Position numbers and translations under genes: made by a program
The notes under the pieces: generated by a model
Seen by the model: only the letters and a program-made list of their open reading frames with translations
What the model was told of the DNA's origin: nothing
Database searches by the model: none
Assembly (NCBI RefSeq): GCF_000698555.1
Contig: NZ_JFHE01000001.1
Location: 372,001-436,000 of the forward strand
From: Caballeronia grimmiae
GTDB taxonomy: Bacteria > Pseudomonadota > Gammaproteobacteria > Burkholderiales > Burkholderiaceae
DNA length: 64,000 nucleotides
Direction of reading: 5' to 3'
In this document: in pieces, positions 34,506-44,235 of the stretch
Layout: every line of letters begins with the position of its first letter
Numbering within the stretch: the stretch's first letter is position 1

Positions 34506-35645
34506 ATGAACGAAAACAAGTCCAGCCTACGCATCGCCCTCGTGTGCAACACGGCCTGGGCCATTTATACGTATCGGCGCGGCGTATTGCGCATGCTGAC
34601 CGAACGCGGCGCGGAAGTGACGATCATCGCGCCGCGCGATCGCACGTTCGAGCCGCTCGTCGAAATGGGCTGCCGCTGCGTCGAACTGCCGGTGGCCTCG
34701 AAGGGCACCGATCCGCGCCAGGACCTGAAGACGATGATCGCGCTCTACCGCGAATATCGCGCAACGCGTCCGCATCTCGTCTTTCACTACACCATCAAGC
34801 CGAACATCTACGGCTCGCTTGCCGCCATGCTCGCGCGCGTGCCGTCCATCGCGGTGACCACCGGTCTCGGTTACGTGTTCATTCAGAAGAGCCGCACGGC
34901 GCGGATCGCGAAGCGGCTCTATCGGTTCGCGTTTCGCTTTCCGCGCGAAATCTGGTTCCTGAATCGCGACGATCATCAGGCGTTCGTCGATGAAAACCTG
35001 CTCGCGCATCCGGATCGCGCGCGGCGTCTGCATGGCGAAGGCGTCGATCTCGATGACTTCGCGCTCGCACCCCTGCCGCGCCGCGAAGACTTCGTGTTCA
35101 TCCTGATCGGGCGCCTACTGTGGGACAAAGGCGTGGCGGAATACGTGGAAGCGGCGCGGCGTTTGCGGCGGCGCTACCCCCAAGCGCGCTTTCAATTGCT
35201 CGGGCCGGTCGGCGTCGATAATCCCAGCGCGATCAGCCGCACGGACGTAGAGGCGTGGGAGCATGAGAATATCGTCGAGTATCTGGGCGAAGCGAACGAC
35301 GTGCGTCCGCTCGTCGCCGCAGCGGATTGCGTCGTGCTGCCGTCGTATCGCGAAGGCGTGCCGCGCACGCTGATGGAAGCCTCCGCGATGGGCCGCCCGA
35401 TCGTCGCGACCGATGTGCCCGGCTGCCGCGAAGTGGTCGAGCACGGCGTCAACGGCTTTCTGTGCGAAGTAAAAAGCGCCGACAGCCTGGCCGAGCAACT
35501 CGAACGCATGCTGACGCTGCCCTTCGAAGAACGCGAAGCGATGGCGCTGCGTGGCCGCGAGAAAGTCGCCCGCGAATTCGACGAGAAAAAGGTCGTCGAA
35601 CGATACAAGAGCACAATACACGCCATTACCGGCATTTCACTCTGA
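34506..35645 (+). CDS. Glycosyltransferase family 4
   Basis: The 379-residue GT-B enzyme has RIALVCNTAWAIYTYRRGVL in the N-terminal domain and VFHYTIKPNIYGSLAA before the interdomain region. LIGRLLWDKGVAEYVEAAR and the GT4 signature LPSYREGVPRTLMEASAMG with nucleotide-sugar-binding Glu residues lie in the C-terminal domain. It starts 15 bases after the GT2 gene. This subgroup often sits beside wecA-like transferases and adds the second sugar (inference). Confidence 0.9.
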   Translation: MNENKSSLRIALVCNTAWAIYTYRRGVLRMLTERGAEVTIIAPRDRTFEPLVEMGCRCVELPVASKGTDPRQDLKTMIALYREYRATRPHLVFHYTIKPNIYGSLAAMLARVPSIAVTTGLGYVFIQKSRTARIAKRLYRFAFRFPREIWFLNRDDHQAFVDENLLAHPDRARRLHGEGVDLDDFALAPLPRREDFVFILIGRLLWDKGVAEYVEAARRLRRRYPQARFQLLGPVGVDNPSAISRTDVEAWEHENIVEYLGEANDVRPLVAAADCVVLPSYREGVPRTLMEASAMGRPIVATDVPGCREVVEHGVNGFLCEVKSADSLAEQLERMLTLPFEEREAMALRGREKVAREFDEKKVVERYKSTIHAITGISL

Positions 35646-35670
35646 ACCGCGCTTCCTGGAGAGCATCACG

Positions 35671-36717
35671 ATGAATGGCACGAACCCAAGCGCCAGCGGC
35701 ATCAAAGGCACCATCCTCGTGACGGGCGGTGCGGGCTTTATCGGCTCGCACACGTGCGTCGAACTGCTCGACGCGGGCTACGGCGTCGTGGTCATCGACA
35801 ACCTCGTCAACAGCCGCGCGAAATCGTTGCAGCGCGTGGAGCGCATCGCGGGCAAGCGCGTGACCTTCTATCAGGAAGACGCCCGCGATGAAGCCGCGCT
35901 GAACCGCATCTTCGACGCCCATGCGATCACCGCCGCGATCCACTTCGCCGCGCTGAAGGCCGTGGGCGAATCGGTGGCGAAGCCGATCGACTACTACAGC
36001 AACAACATCGGCAGCCTGCTCGCGGTGCTGAAGGTGATGGGCGAGCGCAACGTGCGCAACTTCGTGTTCAGTTCGTCGGCAACGGTGTACGGCGTGCCGC
36101 AGTCCGTGCCGATCGACGAATCGTTTCCGCTGTCCGCGACGAATCCCTACGGCCAGTCGAAGCTGATCGCCGAGCAGATTTTGCGCGATCTCGAAGTCTC
36201 CGATCCGTCGTGGCGCATCGCGACGCTGCGCTATTTCAATCCGGTCGGCGCGCACGAAAGCGGCCTCATCGGTGAAGATCCGGCGGGCGTGCCGAACAAC
36301 CTGATGCCTTATGTCGCGCAAGTGGCGGTCGGCAAGCTCGAACGGCTGCGCGTGTTCGGCAGCGATTACGATACTCACGATGGCACCGGCGTGCGCGATT
36401 ACATCCATGTGGTCGATCTCGCACGCGGACACATTGCCGCGATCGACGCGCTGAAGCGGCTCGACCGCAGCTTCGTCGTCAATCTCGGCACGGGGCAAGG
36501 CTATAGCGTGCTGGATGTCGTGAAGGCGTTCGAGCGTGCTTCGGGCAAGCCCGTGCCTTATGAACTCGTGCCGCGCCGTCCGGGCGATGTCGCCGCCTGC
36601 TATGCCGACCCCGGCGCCGCGCTGGCGCTGATCGGCTGGCGCGCGGAGCACGGCATCGAACGCATGTGCGCAGATCACTGGCGCTGGCAGTCGCAGAATC
36701 CGCAAGGGTTCGCTTAA
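35671..36717 (+). CDS. galE: UDP-glucose 4-epimerase
   Basis: The 348-residue extended SDR interconverts UDP-glucose and UDP-galactose, and possibly the N-acetyl forms. ILVTGGAGFIGSHTCVELL binds NAD. FSSSATVYG supplies the catalytic Ser and NPYGQSK the Tyr/Lys pair. LRYFNPVGAHESG, GTGVRDYIHVVDLA and NLGTGQGYSVLDVV are classic. The ATG at 35671 follows CTGGAGAG by 9 bases. In a glycan operon it supplies galactosyl donors. Confidence 0.95.
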   Translation: MNGTNPSASGIKGTILVTGGAGFIGSHTCVELLDAGYGVVVIDNLVNSRAKSLQRVERIAGKRVTFYQEDARDEAALNRIFDAHAITAAIHFAALKAVGESVAKPIDYYSNNIGSLLAVLKVMGERNVRNFVFSSSATVYGVPQSVPIDESFPLSATNPYGQSKLIAEQILRDLEVSDPSWRIATLRYFNPVGAHESGLIGEDPAGVPNNLMPYVAQVAVGKLERLRVFGSDYDTHDGTGVRDYIHVVDLARGHIAAIDALKRLDRSFVVNLGTGQGYSVLDVVKAFERASGKPVPYELVPRRPGDVAACYADPGAALALIGWRAEHGIERMCADHWRWQSQNPQGFA

Positions 36718-36789
36718 AGTCGCGCCGCGCCCTGCATCGCACCTTCGTTGGTTCGATGCGGGGCGCTGTCATCAACCGGTCTATTTTTC

Positions 36790-37899
36790 ATGCTTAGTTT
36801 CGCGCTTGCTTTTCTGGTCTCGCTGTTCGTGACCTTGTTGATCGTGCGCTTTGCACACTTGCAGGAAGGCGTGCTCGGCGACACCGATCTCGCCGGCGTG
36901 CAGAAGTTTCACGCGCGTCCGGTGCCGCGCATCGGCGGCGTTGGCATCCTGTGCGGGCTGACCGCATCGGCGGTGCAGTTGCGATGGAGCTATCCGCTCG
37001 TATCGGCCGGCATTCTCGGCATCATTGCGTGCGGCATGCCCGCGTTTTTGTCCGGGCTGCTCGAAGACCTGACCAAACGCGTGACGCCCCTCGTGCGCCT
37101 TCTCTGCACGATGGCTGCAGCCGGTCTCGCTTATGCGGTCCTGAATATCGCGGTAACGCGCATCAGCGTGCCGCCGCTCGATTTCCTGCTCTCCTACGCG
37201 GTCATTTCATGCGCGGTGACGGTGCTTGCCGTCGCGGCGCTGGCCAATGCGGTGAACATCATCGATGGCTTCAACGGCCTTGCATCGATGGTCACGTTCA
37301 TGATGTTCGCGTCGCTCGCCTACGTCGCGTTCCAGGTGCATGACCCGATCGTGCTGTCGGGCTCGCTCATCATGATGGGCGCGGTGATGGGCTTCTTCAT
37401 CTGGAATTTTCCGGCGGGCCTGATCTTTCTCGGCGATGGCGGCGCGTACTTCGTCGGCTTCATGCTGGGCGAACTGTCGATCATGCTCGTGATGCGCAAC
37501 CGCGATGTCTCCGCCTGGTATCCGGTGCTGCTTTTCATGTACCCGATCTTCGAGACGTGCTTCTCGATCTATCGCAAGAAGTTCATTCGCGGCATGTCCC
37601 CCGGCATTCCGGATGGCGTGCACCTGCATATGCTCGTCTACAAGCGGCTGATGCGCTGGGCCGTCGGCGCGCAGAACGCACGCGAAATCACGCGGCGCAA
37701 TTCGCTGACCTCACCTTATCTGTGGCTGCTGTGTCTGATCGCCGTGATTCCCGCGACGCTCTTCTGGCGGCATACGGTGCATCTGTTCTGCTTCGTCGTC
37801 GTATTCGCGGTGACTTACGTGTGGCTGTACGTGAGCATCGTCCGCTTCAAGGCGCCGCGTTGGATGGTGTTTCGGAGGCCGCATACGGTGAAGAAATAG
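36790..37899 (+). CDS. WecA/MraY-family polyprenyl-phosphate sugar-1-P transferase
   Basis: The 369-residue polytopic protein has about 10-11 membrane segments. QKFHARPVPRIGGVGIL, SGLLEDLTKRVTPLVRLL, ANAVNIIDGFNGLASMV, IFLGDGGAYFVGFMLGEL and the cytosolic HLHMLVYKRLM match the PNPT family. These enzymes start glycan synthesis by moving HexNAc-1-phosphate to undecaprenyl phosphate. The first Asp pair reads ED rather than DD, as in several WbpL-like members. It closes the wzx operon and could prime an O-antigen-like unit. Confidence 0.88.
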   Translation: MLSFALAFLVSLFVTLLIVRFAHLQEGVLGDTDLAGVQKFHARPVPRIGGVGILCGLTASAVQLRWSYPLVSAGILGIIACGMPAFLSGLLEDLTKRVTPLVRLLCTMAAAGLAYAVLNIAVTRISVPPLDFLLSYAVISCAVTVLAVAALANAVNIIDGFNGLASMVTFMMFASLAYVAFQVHDPIVLSGSLIMMGAVMGFFIWNFPAGLIFLGDGGAYFVGFMLGELSIMLVMRNRDVSAWYPVLLFMYPIFETCFSIYRKKFIRGMSPGIPDGVHLHMLVYKRLMRWAVGAQNAREITRRNSLTSPYLWLLCLIAVIPATLFWRHTVHLFCFVVVFAVTYVWLYVSIVRFKAPRWMVFRRPHTVKK

Positions 37900-37920
37900 C
37901 GCCCGCCTTTGCACGAGCCG

Positions 37921-37948
37921 ACGCCGCCCTCTTCGGGCGGCGTTTGAT
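37921..37948 (+). terminator. Hairpin between converging genes
   Basis: A 9-bp perfect stem, ACGCCGCCC (37921-37929) and GGGCGGCGT (37935-37943), has loop TCTTC and is followed by TTGATT. It lies 21 bases past the stop of the WecA-like gene. The U-tract is poor, so it may be a weak or bidirectional terminator. Confidence 0.6.
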
Positions 37949-38652
37949 TACACGCCCTGTTTCAAGTGCTTTTTGAAGAAATCGGCGGTCCGGCCATTCG
38001 CGAGTTTCGCTGCGGCGGCATCGTAATGTGCGCCCTGATTGCGTGCGAACGCATGATGACAGCCGGGATAGGTGTACGCCTCGATATTCTCGCGCCCCTG
38101 CACAGCCGCGAGCACACGATTGCGCGCTTCGGCATTGATGAACTCGTCTTCTTCCGCCAGATGAATGAGCAACGGAATCTTGATGTTCGGCACTTCATCC
38201 AGGTGCTGGTCCATGCCGCCGCCGTAGTACGACACCGATGCATCGACATCCGTGCGCGCGGCGCTGAGAAACGACAGCAGCCCGCCTAGACAAAAGCCGA
38301 CCGAGCCGATCTTTCCCTGCACCTGCGATAACCCGCGCGCGAAGCCGATGGTCGCCGCGATATCCTCGACGCCGGTGTTCAGGTCGAATGCGTTGTAGTA
38401 CTTCATCGCCTGCTGCCATTCGGCTTCGGTGCGATCCGTGAGATTCACGTTCGGCTCGATCCGCCAGAACAGGTCCGGGCATAACGCGACGTAACCCTGT
38501 CGTGCGTATTCGTCGGTGGTTTCGCGCATGTCGCCGTTGATACCGAAAATCTCCTGAAGAACGACGACGGCGGGCGCGGGCGTCTGCGCGGGAAAGGCCA
38601 CGTAGGCGTCGAAATCGCCATCGGGTGTAGAGATGCTGAGCATGTCGGACAT
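37948..38652 (-). CDS. Dienelactone hydrolase family protein
   Basis: The 234-residue alpha/beta hydrolase belongs to the carboxymethylenebutenolidase group. The Cys nucleophile is in GSVGFCLGG, the acidic residue near LIHLAEEDEFI, and the His in YPGCHHAFARNQGAHYD. VVVLQEIFGINGDMRETTDEYA is typical. AAGGAGAACCC precedes the ATG at 38652, which I prefer over an ATG five codons upstream that overlaps this site. It lies between two glycan clusters but has no evident link to them. Confidence 0.93.
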   Translation of the reverse strand: MSDMLSISTPDGDFDAYVAFPAQTPAPAVVVLQEIFGINGDMRETTDEYARQGYVALCPDLFWRIEPNVNLTDRTEAEWQQAMKYYNAFDLNTGVEDIAATIGFARGLSQVQGKIGSVGFCLGGLLSFLSAARTDVDASVSYYGGGMDQHLDEVPNIKIPLLIHLAEEDEFINAEARNRVLAAVQGRENIEAYTYPGCHHAFARNQGAHYDAAAAKLANGRTADFFKKHLKQGV

Positions 38653-38748
38653 GGGTTCTCCTTCCATGAGAGCTGCGGCATCTCTTTGATACGCGAAAAA
38701 CGACGGATGCGCCAGAACGATTCGCTGGCGCGATCGCCGTCCAATCCT

Positions 38749-39831
38749 TCAGGCGGGCGCTGCACCCGGCAGGCCACGGGCGACGCCGCGTGCGACGGCC
38801 AGATATTGCGCAGCGGTATCGGCGAGCGTGAGGCCGTTGAGCGGCCTGTGAGAACGCGGCTGCGTCAGCGCCGCAACGAGCGCATCGGCGTAGGCGGCGG
38901 TATCGTCGGGATCGCAAAGACGCACGCCGGGAAAATCCGCCGCGAATGCAAACGGCCGGATCGTGCTCGCGACCACCGGCACGCCTGACGCCAGCGCCTC
39001 CAGAAACGCGATGCTGTGTCCTTCGGAGCGCGAAGGCATCGCGAACACGCTCGACGAAAACAGCAGTTCCGCGATGTCCGAACGCGGCCCCTGCAGCGTC
39101 ACGTTAGCGGAGAGGCCTAGCTTGTCGATGAGATCGCCCACGGCTGCGTGATACGCCGGATCTTCGATCACGCCGCACAGAAGCAGCCGCGCATCGGGCA
39201 CGCGTTCGACGACCCGCTGGAACGCATGCACCGTCGAGAGCTGATTCTTCACCGACGTATAACGTCCGATCTGCACGATCTGTTGCGATGCGTTCGACGG
39301 AACATGCGCCGCTCGCATCGAAAAGCGCGACATGTCGACGCCGTTCGGGATCAGCGTCATCGACGGATGACGGCCGACGGCGCGCACGTAATCGTCGATA
39401 TTCGCCGGCGATACGGCGATCACCGCGCGCGCCCGCCGCGACAGCATGCGTTCGACACGCCGGAACATCGCGCTCTCGAAGTCGTTGGTGGCCGAGTGCA
39501 TCACGTAGACGACCGGCACGCCGAGCGGCAGCATGCGCGCATAGAACGCGGGGATCGTCGCGTGCGCGAAGATCACGTCCGCGCGATACCCGCTCATGGT
39601 CCGATACAGATTCCACAGCTTGCCGAAGCGTCCTTGCGCGTGCTGCGGAAAGAGACACTGCACGCCGTTCGCCACCAGTTCCGCCTGCAACGCGGTGAAG
39701 TCGTCATGTGCAGGCGTCAGCGATGCGATCGCGACCGTCTGCCCGCCGCGTTGCTGATGTATCGCCAGGTCTTTCGCCAGCACTTCCGCACCGGAAAGAC
39801 GCGGCGCGAGCACGAGATGGATGATCCGCAT
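38749..39831 (-). CDS. Glycosyltransferase family 4
   Basis: The 360-residue GT-B enzyme starts MRIIHLVLAPRLSGAEVLAK, has VIAVSPANIDDYVRAVG and IPNGVDMSRF at the domain boundary, VQIGRYTSVKNQLSTVHAFQ in the C domain and the signature MPSRSEGHSIAFLEALASGV. The start ATG overlaps the stop of the second flippase gene by one base, so the two are translationally coupled. It likely adds one sugar of the EPS repeat unit. Confidence 0.92.
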   Translation of the reverse strand: MRIIHLVLAPRLSGAEVLAKDLAIHQQRGGQTVAIASLTPAHDDFTALQAELVANGVQCLFPQHAQGRFGKLWNLYRTMSGYRADVIFAHATIPAFYARMLPLGVPVVYVMHSATNDFESAMFRRVERMLSRRARAVIAVSPANIDDYVRAVGRHPSMTLIPNGVDMSRFSMRAAHVPSNASQQIVQIGRYTSVKNQLSTVHAFQRVVERVPDARLLLCGVIEDPAYHAAVGDLIDKLGLSANVTLQGPRSDIAELLFSSSVFAMPSRSEGHSIAFLEALASGVPVVASTIRPFAFAADFPGVRLCDPDDTAAYADALVAALTQPRSHRPLNGLTLADTAAQYLAVARGVARGLPGAAPA

Positions 39832-41054
39832 TAAGCCTCCTTCACGCTTCGATAGAGCATCCATGCAGCAGCCGAACCGAGGCCCGCTGTCATCGCCCAT
39901 GCGATGCCCGTCACACCCCACAGATGCATCGCGACAGGCACGGTCACGCACAGCACGATCGCCTGAATGATCGACGCGTGCGTCGCGACCTTCGGCATGC
40001 CCGCCGCACGCAGCCACGACACGAGCACCGCGATGACCGCGCCGATCGCCATGTTGATGACGAAGATCCTGAAGAGCGGCACCGCCGACAGCCACGCCGG
40101 TCCCAGCACGAAATTGAAGAGCGGTTCGGCGGCGATGCGCAGCACGATCACGAGCACCGTCAGGCCGACGCCCGCGAGCAGCAGATAGCGGCGAAACAGC
40201 TTGCGTGCGCCTGCAACGTCGCGCCGGAGATGCTCGGAGAACGTCGGAAACAGATACTGCGACATCGCGATGGCGGCATCGGCGAGCAGCATCTGCGCGA
40301 GCTTCGACGACATCTGATACGCGCCCAGCTGCATCGGTCCGAGCAGCTTCGCGACGACCACCTTGTCGAACTGATTGAGCAGCAGATTGACGACGCTGCC
40401 CGCCCAGATCCATCGGCTGAAGTTGACGTAGTGCGAGATGCCCGCGAACGAAAAGCGAATCGGCGGACGCGGCGACATGGCGGTCCAGGTCAGCGTAGTC
40501 TTCAGCAGTTCGCCCGCAACGAGGCCGATGAGCACCGAATAGGCGCCCGCGCCCGATAGCGCGCATACGAGTCCCACTGCGCAATCGGTGAACGCCGCCG
40601 ATGTCTCCACGCCCGCCAGCGTCTGAAAGCCGCGCTGCCGCGTGACGATGAAATACGCTGGCGAGGCAACGCCGCGCATGATGGGCAACACGGCCGCAAG
40701 CAGAATCAGCCCGATGGAGCCGCTCATGTGGAACTGGCTCGTCATCAGCGGCGCGAGCGCGGCAAGCAGGAGGCCGATCAACACGCCGCGCATTGCGAGC
40801 GTGGCCCATACCGCGCCGAGTTCATCGTGCGTGGGCGCATCCCGTCCTTGCACGACGGCCTGTGCAAGCCCGGTATCGGACAAGGACTCGGCGATAGCCA
40901 CTGCAAGCAGCGCAATGCTCACCGCGCCGATCGCTTCCGGCCCGAGTATGCGGCCGATGGCCAGGAACTTCACGGCAACGAGGCCGCGCACCACCACTTG
41001 TTGCAGGAGCACCCAGAACGCGGCATCGTGCCCGAATCGCGCGCGTGCTGGCAT
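39831..41054 (-). CDS. Polysaccharide flippase, Wzx/MOP type (second)
   Basis: The 407-residue protein has about 12 membrane segments and MOP features: LAIGRILGPEAIGAVSIALL, LSDTGLAQAVVQGRDAP, and LLNQFDKVVVAKLLGPMQLGAY. That last stretch is close to WzxC/Wzx of colanic-acid-type loci. It should flip the lipid-linked EPS unit. The ATG at 41054 is chosen; a GTG eight codons upstream at 41078, with GGGGAA ahead of it, is an alternative. It precedes and is coupled to a GT4 gene. Confidence 0.9.
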   Translation of the reverse strand: MPARARFGHDAAFWVLLQQVVVRGLVAVKFLAIGRILGPEAIGAVSIALLAVAIAESLSDTGLAQAVVQGRDAPTHDELGAVWATLAMRGVLIGLLLAALAPLMTSQFHMSGSIGLILLAAVLPIMRGVASPAYFIVTRQRGFQTLAGVETSAAFTDCAVGLVCALSGAGAYSVLIGLVAGELLKTTLTWTAMSPRPPIRFSFAGISHYVNFSRWIWAGSVVNLLLNQFDKVVVAKLLGPMQLGAYQMSSKLAQMLLADAAIAMSQYLFPTFSEHLRRDVAGARKLFRRYLLLAGVGLTVLVIVLRIAAEPLFNFVLGPAWLSAVPLFRIFVINMAIGAVIAVLVSWLRAAGMPKVATHASIIQAIVLCVTVPVAMHLWGVTGIAWAMTAGLGSAAAWMLYRSVKEA

Positions 41055-41386
41055 AAAAGGTAGCCGGACAGATCTCACTCAATTTCCCCGCGCTGCTGAT
41101 GTTTATTCGATTCGTGGCGCGGCGATATGTCGGTATCGCGCGCGATCCACCTTGCGCGCCACGCCGACGCACCATGTCCGGACGACGGGTGCGCGCACGA
41201 CGACGCTTGTTTTCAGGCGACTGACGCAAAGTATCGTGACCGCATCCGTTGCGGACGACAACGCGTAGTGCTAATCGGCCCTGCGTGGTGTTAGTGAGGA
41301 TTGACGGATCACGTTGCGTGTCCTCGACCACATCCCGTGATGCCGGTGACGCCTCAAAATGCAGCGTGCCTCACTCCACCATTACC
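41055..41386. other. Divergent intergenic region in the EPS locus
   Basis: These 332 bases lie between the flippase (minus) and a glycosyltransferase (plus). No gene, terminator or repeat is seen. Promoters for both directions are expected, but no convincing hexamer pair was found. Confidence 0.45.
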
Positions 41387-42589
41387 ATGCCGGATACCAA
41401 CATCATGGCGAACGAGACCGTCCTCATCATCGAGCCCGATTTCAGCGGCCATCGCTGGCGCTATGCAGAATGGGCCGCGAACGCGTATATGGAAGCGGGT
41501 TATCGCTGCCTCATCGTGACGCAGCCGCGTAACGCCGAGCATCCGCTCGTCAGGAAGATTCGCGAGCAAGGCGGCGGTGCGCTCGACATCACGCTCGTTG
41601 CGCCGCCGGAGCATCGCGGGCGCAAGGGTCTTTCCTCGATCAGCTATATGCGCTCGCACGAAGAATTCCGGCATGCGTATGCAATGGCCAGCCGCGAGCG
41701 CAAGGTCGCGCTCGTCGTCGTGCCTTATGTCGATTACTTCCTGCTCGCGCTGCCGTTTCTGCGCTCGCCGTTCGGCAAGACGCCGTGGGTCGGCGTCACG
41801 ATGCGCTCGAACTTTCATCATCATCTCGTCGGCGTGCGCGCGCCGCGCCGGCCGCTCGTCAATGCGGTGAAATCGAAGCTCTTTGCGCGTGCGGTTCGCG
41901 TGGGCGGCATGAAGACGCTGCTGACCATCGACCCGACTTTGCCCGACTGGTGGAAGCGCAACGCGGGCCATAGCGGGCGCACGGCGATCGAATATCTCGC
42001 CGATCCGTTTCCGGATGCGCGCGCAGCCGAGCCATCGGCGGCGAAGCAAAGGCTCGGGCTTTCGGGCGGCAAGCATGTGCTCGTGTATGGCGCGATCAAC
42101 GATCGCAAGGGCCTCTTTGAACTGATCGATGCGCTGGCCGCGCGCAACGGCGATGCACATGCGCCGACGCTCGTCATCGCCGGAAAGCAGGACGACGATG
42201 CCCGCGCCCTGCTGACAGCCGCGGTCGCCAGGCTTACGCCCGCGCCGGTCGTGATCGATCGCTTCATCCCGAGCGAGATGGAGCTGGACCTTTTCTCCGC
42301 GTGCGATGTGGTGTGGCTCGGCTATAAAGGCCACTACGGCATGAGCGGCGTGCTCGTGCAGGCGTTCCGCTTCGGCAAGCCGGTGGTCGCGACGGCCGAT
42401 GGACTGATCGGCTGGTTCTGCCGCACGGGGGATCTGGGACCGGTCATCGATGATCTGTCGCCTGCATCGATCAACCGTGCGCTCGACGATGTGCTCGCGC
42501 GACGCACTCGGCCTGTCGTTCAAGGACATCTGCTCGAACGCAATACGCTTGCGCAATTCAAGGAAACGCTGCGTCAGGCGATGGCCTGA
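41387..42589 (+). CDS. Putative glycosyltransferase (GT-B, GT4-like)
   Basis: The 400-residue protein starts with VLIIEPDFSGHRWRYAEWAA. The C-terminal half resembles GT4 enzymes with HVLVYGAINDRKGLFELIDAL, VIDRFIPSEMELDLFSACDVVWLGYKG-type sequence and GVLVQAFRFGKPVV, which places the nucleotide-sugar-binding Glu region as Gln/Ala here. It is a divergent family member. An ATG at 41405 is an alternative start. It ends at a strong bidirectional terminator. Confidence 0.75.
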   Translation: MPDTNIMANETVLIIEPDFSGHRWRYAEWAANAYMEAGYRCLIVTQPRNAEHPLVRKIREQGGGALDITLVAPPEHRGRKGLSSISYMRSHEEFRHAYAMASRERKVALVVVPYVDYFLLALPFLRSPFGKTPWVGVTMRSNFHHHLVGVRAPRRPLVNAVKSKLFARAVRVGGMKTLLTIDPTLPDWWKRNAGHSGRTAIEYLADPFPDARAAEPSAAKQRLGLSGGKHVLVYGAINDRKGLFELIDALAARNGDAHAPTLVIAGKQDDDARALLTAAVARLTPAPVVIDRFIPSEMELDLFSACDVVWLGYKGHYGMSGVLVQAFRFGKPVVATADGLIGWFCRTGDLGPVIDDLSPASINRALDDVLARRTRPVVQGHLLERNTLAQFKETLRQAMA

Positions 42590-42602
42590 TCCGTTGCAAA
42601 TG

Positions 42603-42644
42603 AAAAACCGGTGCTTGCGATAACCGCAAGCACCGGTTTTTTTT
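42603..42644. terminator. Strong bidirectional terminator
   Basis: A perfect 17-bp inverted repeat occupies 42603-42619 and 42625-42641, with a 5-nt loop ATAAC. A-tract and T-tract flank it on both sides (eight T on plus, five T on minus). It lies between the converging glycosyltransferase and acyltransferase genes and should stop both. Confidence 0.95.
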
Positions 42645-42648
42645 CATC

Positions 42649-43785
42649 TCAAGCCTGACGGCCCACCACTTCGGACACTTCGACTTTCCGCTTCGCCGGG
42701 AACAGCGCATCGCGAATGCGGAGGAACGGAAACTCGACAGCACGCGTCGTTACATAGCCCACGATGATTGCGATGGCGAATTGCGCCGCCATGATGACGC
42801 CCCACGCGGGTATCGCCGGCAGATTCAGCGCCGCCGCCTTGCGGATGAGCATGTCGCCCGGCGCAAGCGCCAGCGAATGCCACAGATAGATGCCATACGA
42901 ATACACGCCGATCCACCCGATCACGCGATAGATGAGCGTCTCGCGCACGCGCCCGGAATACTCGAGCGTCAGCACGATGAGCGCGCAATAGCCGAACGCC
43001 TGAACCGTATAACCGATGCTTTGATCCACCGCCGCGTTGCGCGTGCCGAGCACGAGCCACAGCGCGAGGCCCGCGACGAGCGCAATCAACACGCCCTTTC
43101 TCTCGGCGATCCCGCGATACACCGCGGGCTTGAGCCAGTAGATCGCGGCGAGCATCACGCCGAACAGCAGGCTGTCGATGCGGTATTGCGTATAGAAGAA
43201 CGTGCCCTGAAGATCGCCGTTATAGACCGCGATGCTGCGCGCAATCAGCACGGCGACGCAGATGCCGGCGAGCACGGTCAGTATCGTATTGATGCGGGTT
43301 TGCCAGCGCGCGAACACGATCAGCAGCAGCGGCAGGAACAGATAGAAATGCTCCTCGACCGCGAGGCTCCACGTCTGCGCCACCGACGAGCCGAAGTAGT
43401 TCTGCATGTGCGTGAGGTTCTGCACGAGGAACGTATCGGCCGGATGCCGCCCCACGATCACATGGAAGATAATCAGCGCGTAGTACGCGGGCCATATCTT
43501 GAAGATGCGCCGCACGATAAAGCGCCCTGCATCGATGCGCCCTTCCTGCGCGTATTGCTTTAACAGCAAGCCGCCGACGAGAAAGCCGCTCAGCGTGAAG
43601 AAAAGGTTCACGCCTTCATGGCCGAAGCTCTTGAGCGGATATTCGATCGCGGCAATCAACGCACTGCCAGTCGGATACGAATGAAAGTGAAACCCCATGA
43701 CTGCGATGATGGCAAGGCCCCGGATGAAATCGAGCTCGATCGATCGATTGGGTCCTGACATGCGTGTGGCGCCGAAAAGGCTCAT
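42649..43785 (-). CDS. Acyltransferase family 3 (OafA/YrhL-like) membrane protein
   Basis: The 378-residue polytopic protein has about ten membrane segments. ELDFIRGLAIIAVMGFHFHS carries the conserved Arg and His region, and FFTLSGFLVGGLLLKQYAQEG and LAVEEHFYLFLPLLL are typical of acyltransferase 3. Such proteins O-acetylate surface glycans. GGGGGAAGG sits just ahead of the ATG at 43785. It likely decorates the EPS made by this locus. Confidence 0.92.
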   Translation of the reverse strand: MSLFGATRMSGPNRSIELDFIRGLAIIAVMGFHFHSYPTGSALIAAIEYPLKSFGHEGVNLFFTLSGFLVGGLLLKQYAQEGRIDAGRFIVRRIFKIWPAYYALIIFHVIVGRHPADTFLVQNLTHMQNYFGSSVAQTWSLAVEEHFYLFLPLLLIVFARWQTRINTILTVLAGICVAVLIARSIAVYNGDLQGTFFYTQYRIDSLLFGVMLAAIYWLKPAVYRGIAERKGVLIALVAGLALWLVLGTRNAAVDQSIGYTVQAFGYCALIVLTLEYSGRVRETLIYRVIGWIGVYSYGIYLWHSLALAPGDMLIRKAAALNLPAIPAWGVIMAAQFAIAIIVGYVTTRAVEFPFLRIRDALFPAKRKVEVSEVVGRQA

Positions 43786-44235
43786 GGCCTTCCCCCTGTC
43801 TGCGAAGGTCTTGTTTGTATTGGATGCCTCGCCGCCCGGGTCCTCATATCGGCGCACGCACGCGCATCGCGATTATCGTGGTCTCACACCGGTATTCCGG
43901 CAGTGCAATGTTCGTTCGAGAAGGGCGGTGCAATCGGCCAGAATCGCGTTGTTAGCCGACAGCGCGTCGCGCACTACGTGACCTCGCCAACACACGAACG
44001 ATGCGAACCTGACGAGCGTGGTACGGCGCACATGGCCATCCGTCGATTCGCGCCGAAGACTAGTTGCTAAACGCCGCGTCGGCGGATCGCGCTTCTACCC
44101 GCTGATATATTCGACGCACAAATACGGGGTACCCGGGGACCGTCGCTCGAGCTTTGACCAAGCATCCGACACGCGACTTCAGGCTTCCAGGGCACGCACC
44201 GGCTCAATGCCGCGAAGCCATCTAAAGAGAACGCC
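43786..44235. other. Divergent intergenic region, acyltransferase and polymerase
   Basis: These 450 bases hold no credible gene. A palindrome GGGTACCC lies at 44127-44134. Promoters of both flanking genes must be here, but I could not identify them. Confidence 0.45.

Noticed and set aside
39832..40809. Upstream extension of the glycosyltransferase frame into the flippase gene
   Set aside because: The first 326 codons are a shadow of the flippase gene. The true start is the ATG at 39831 overlapping the flippase stop.
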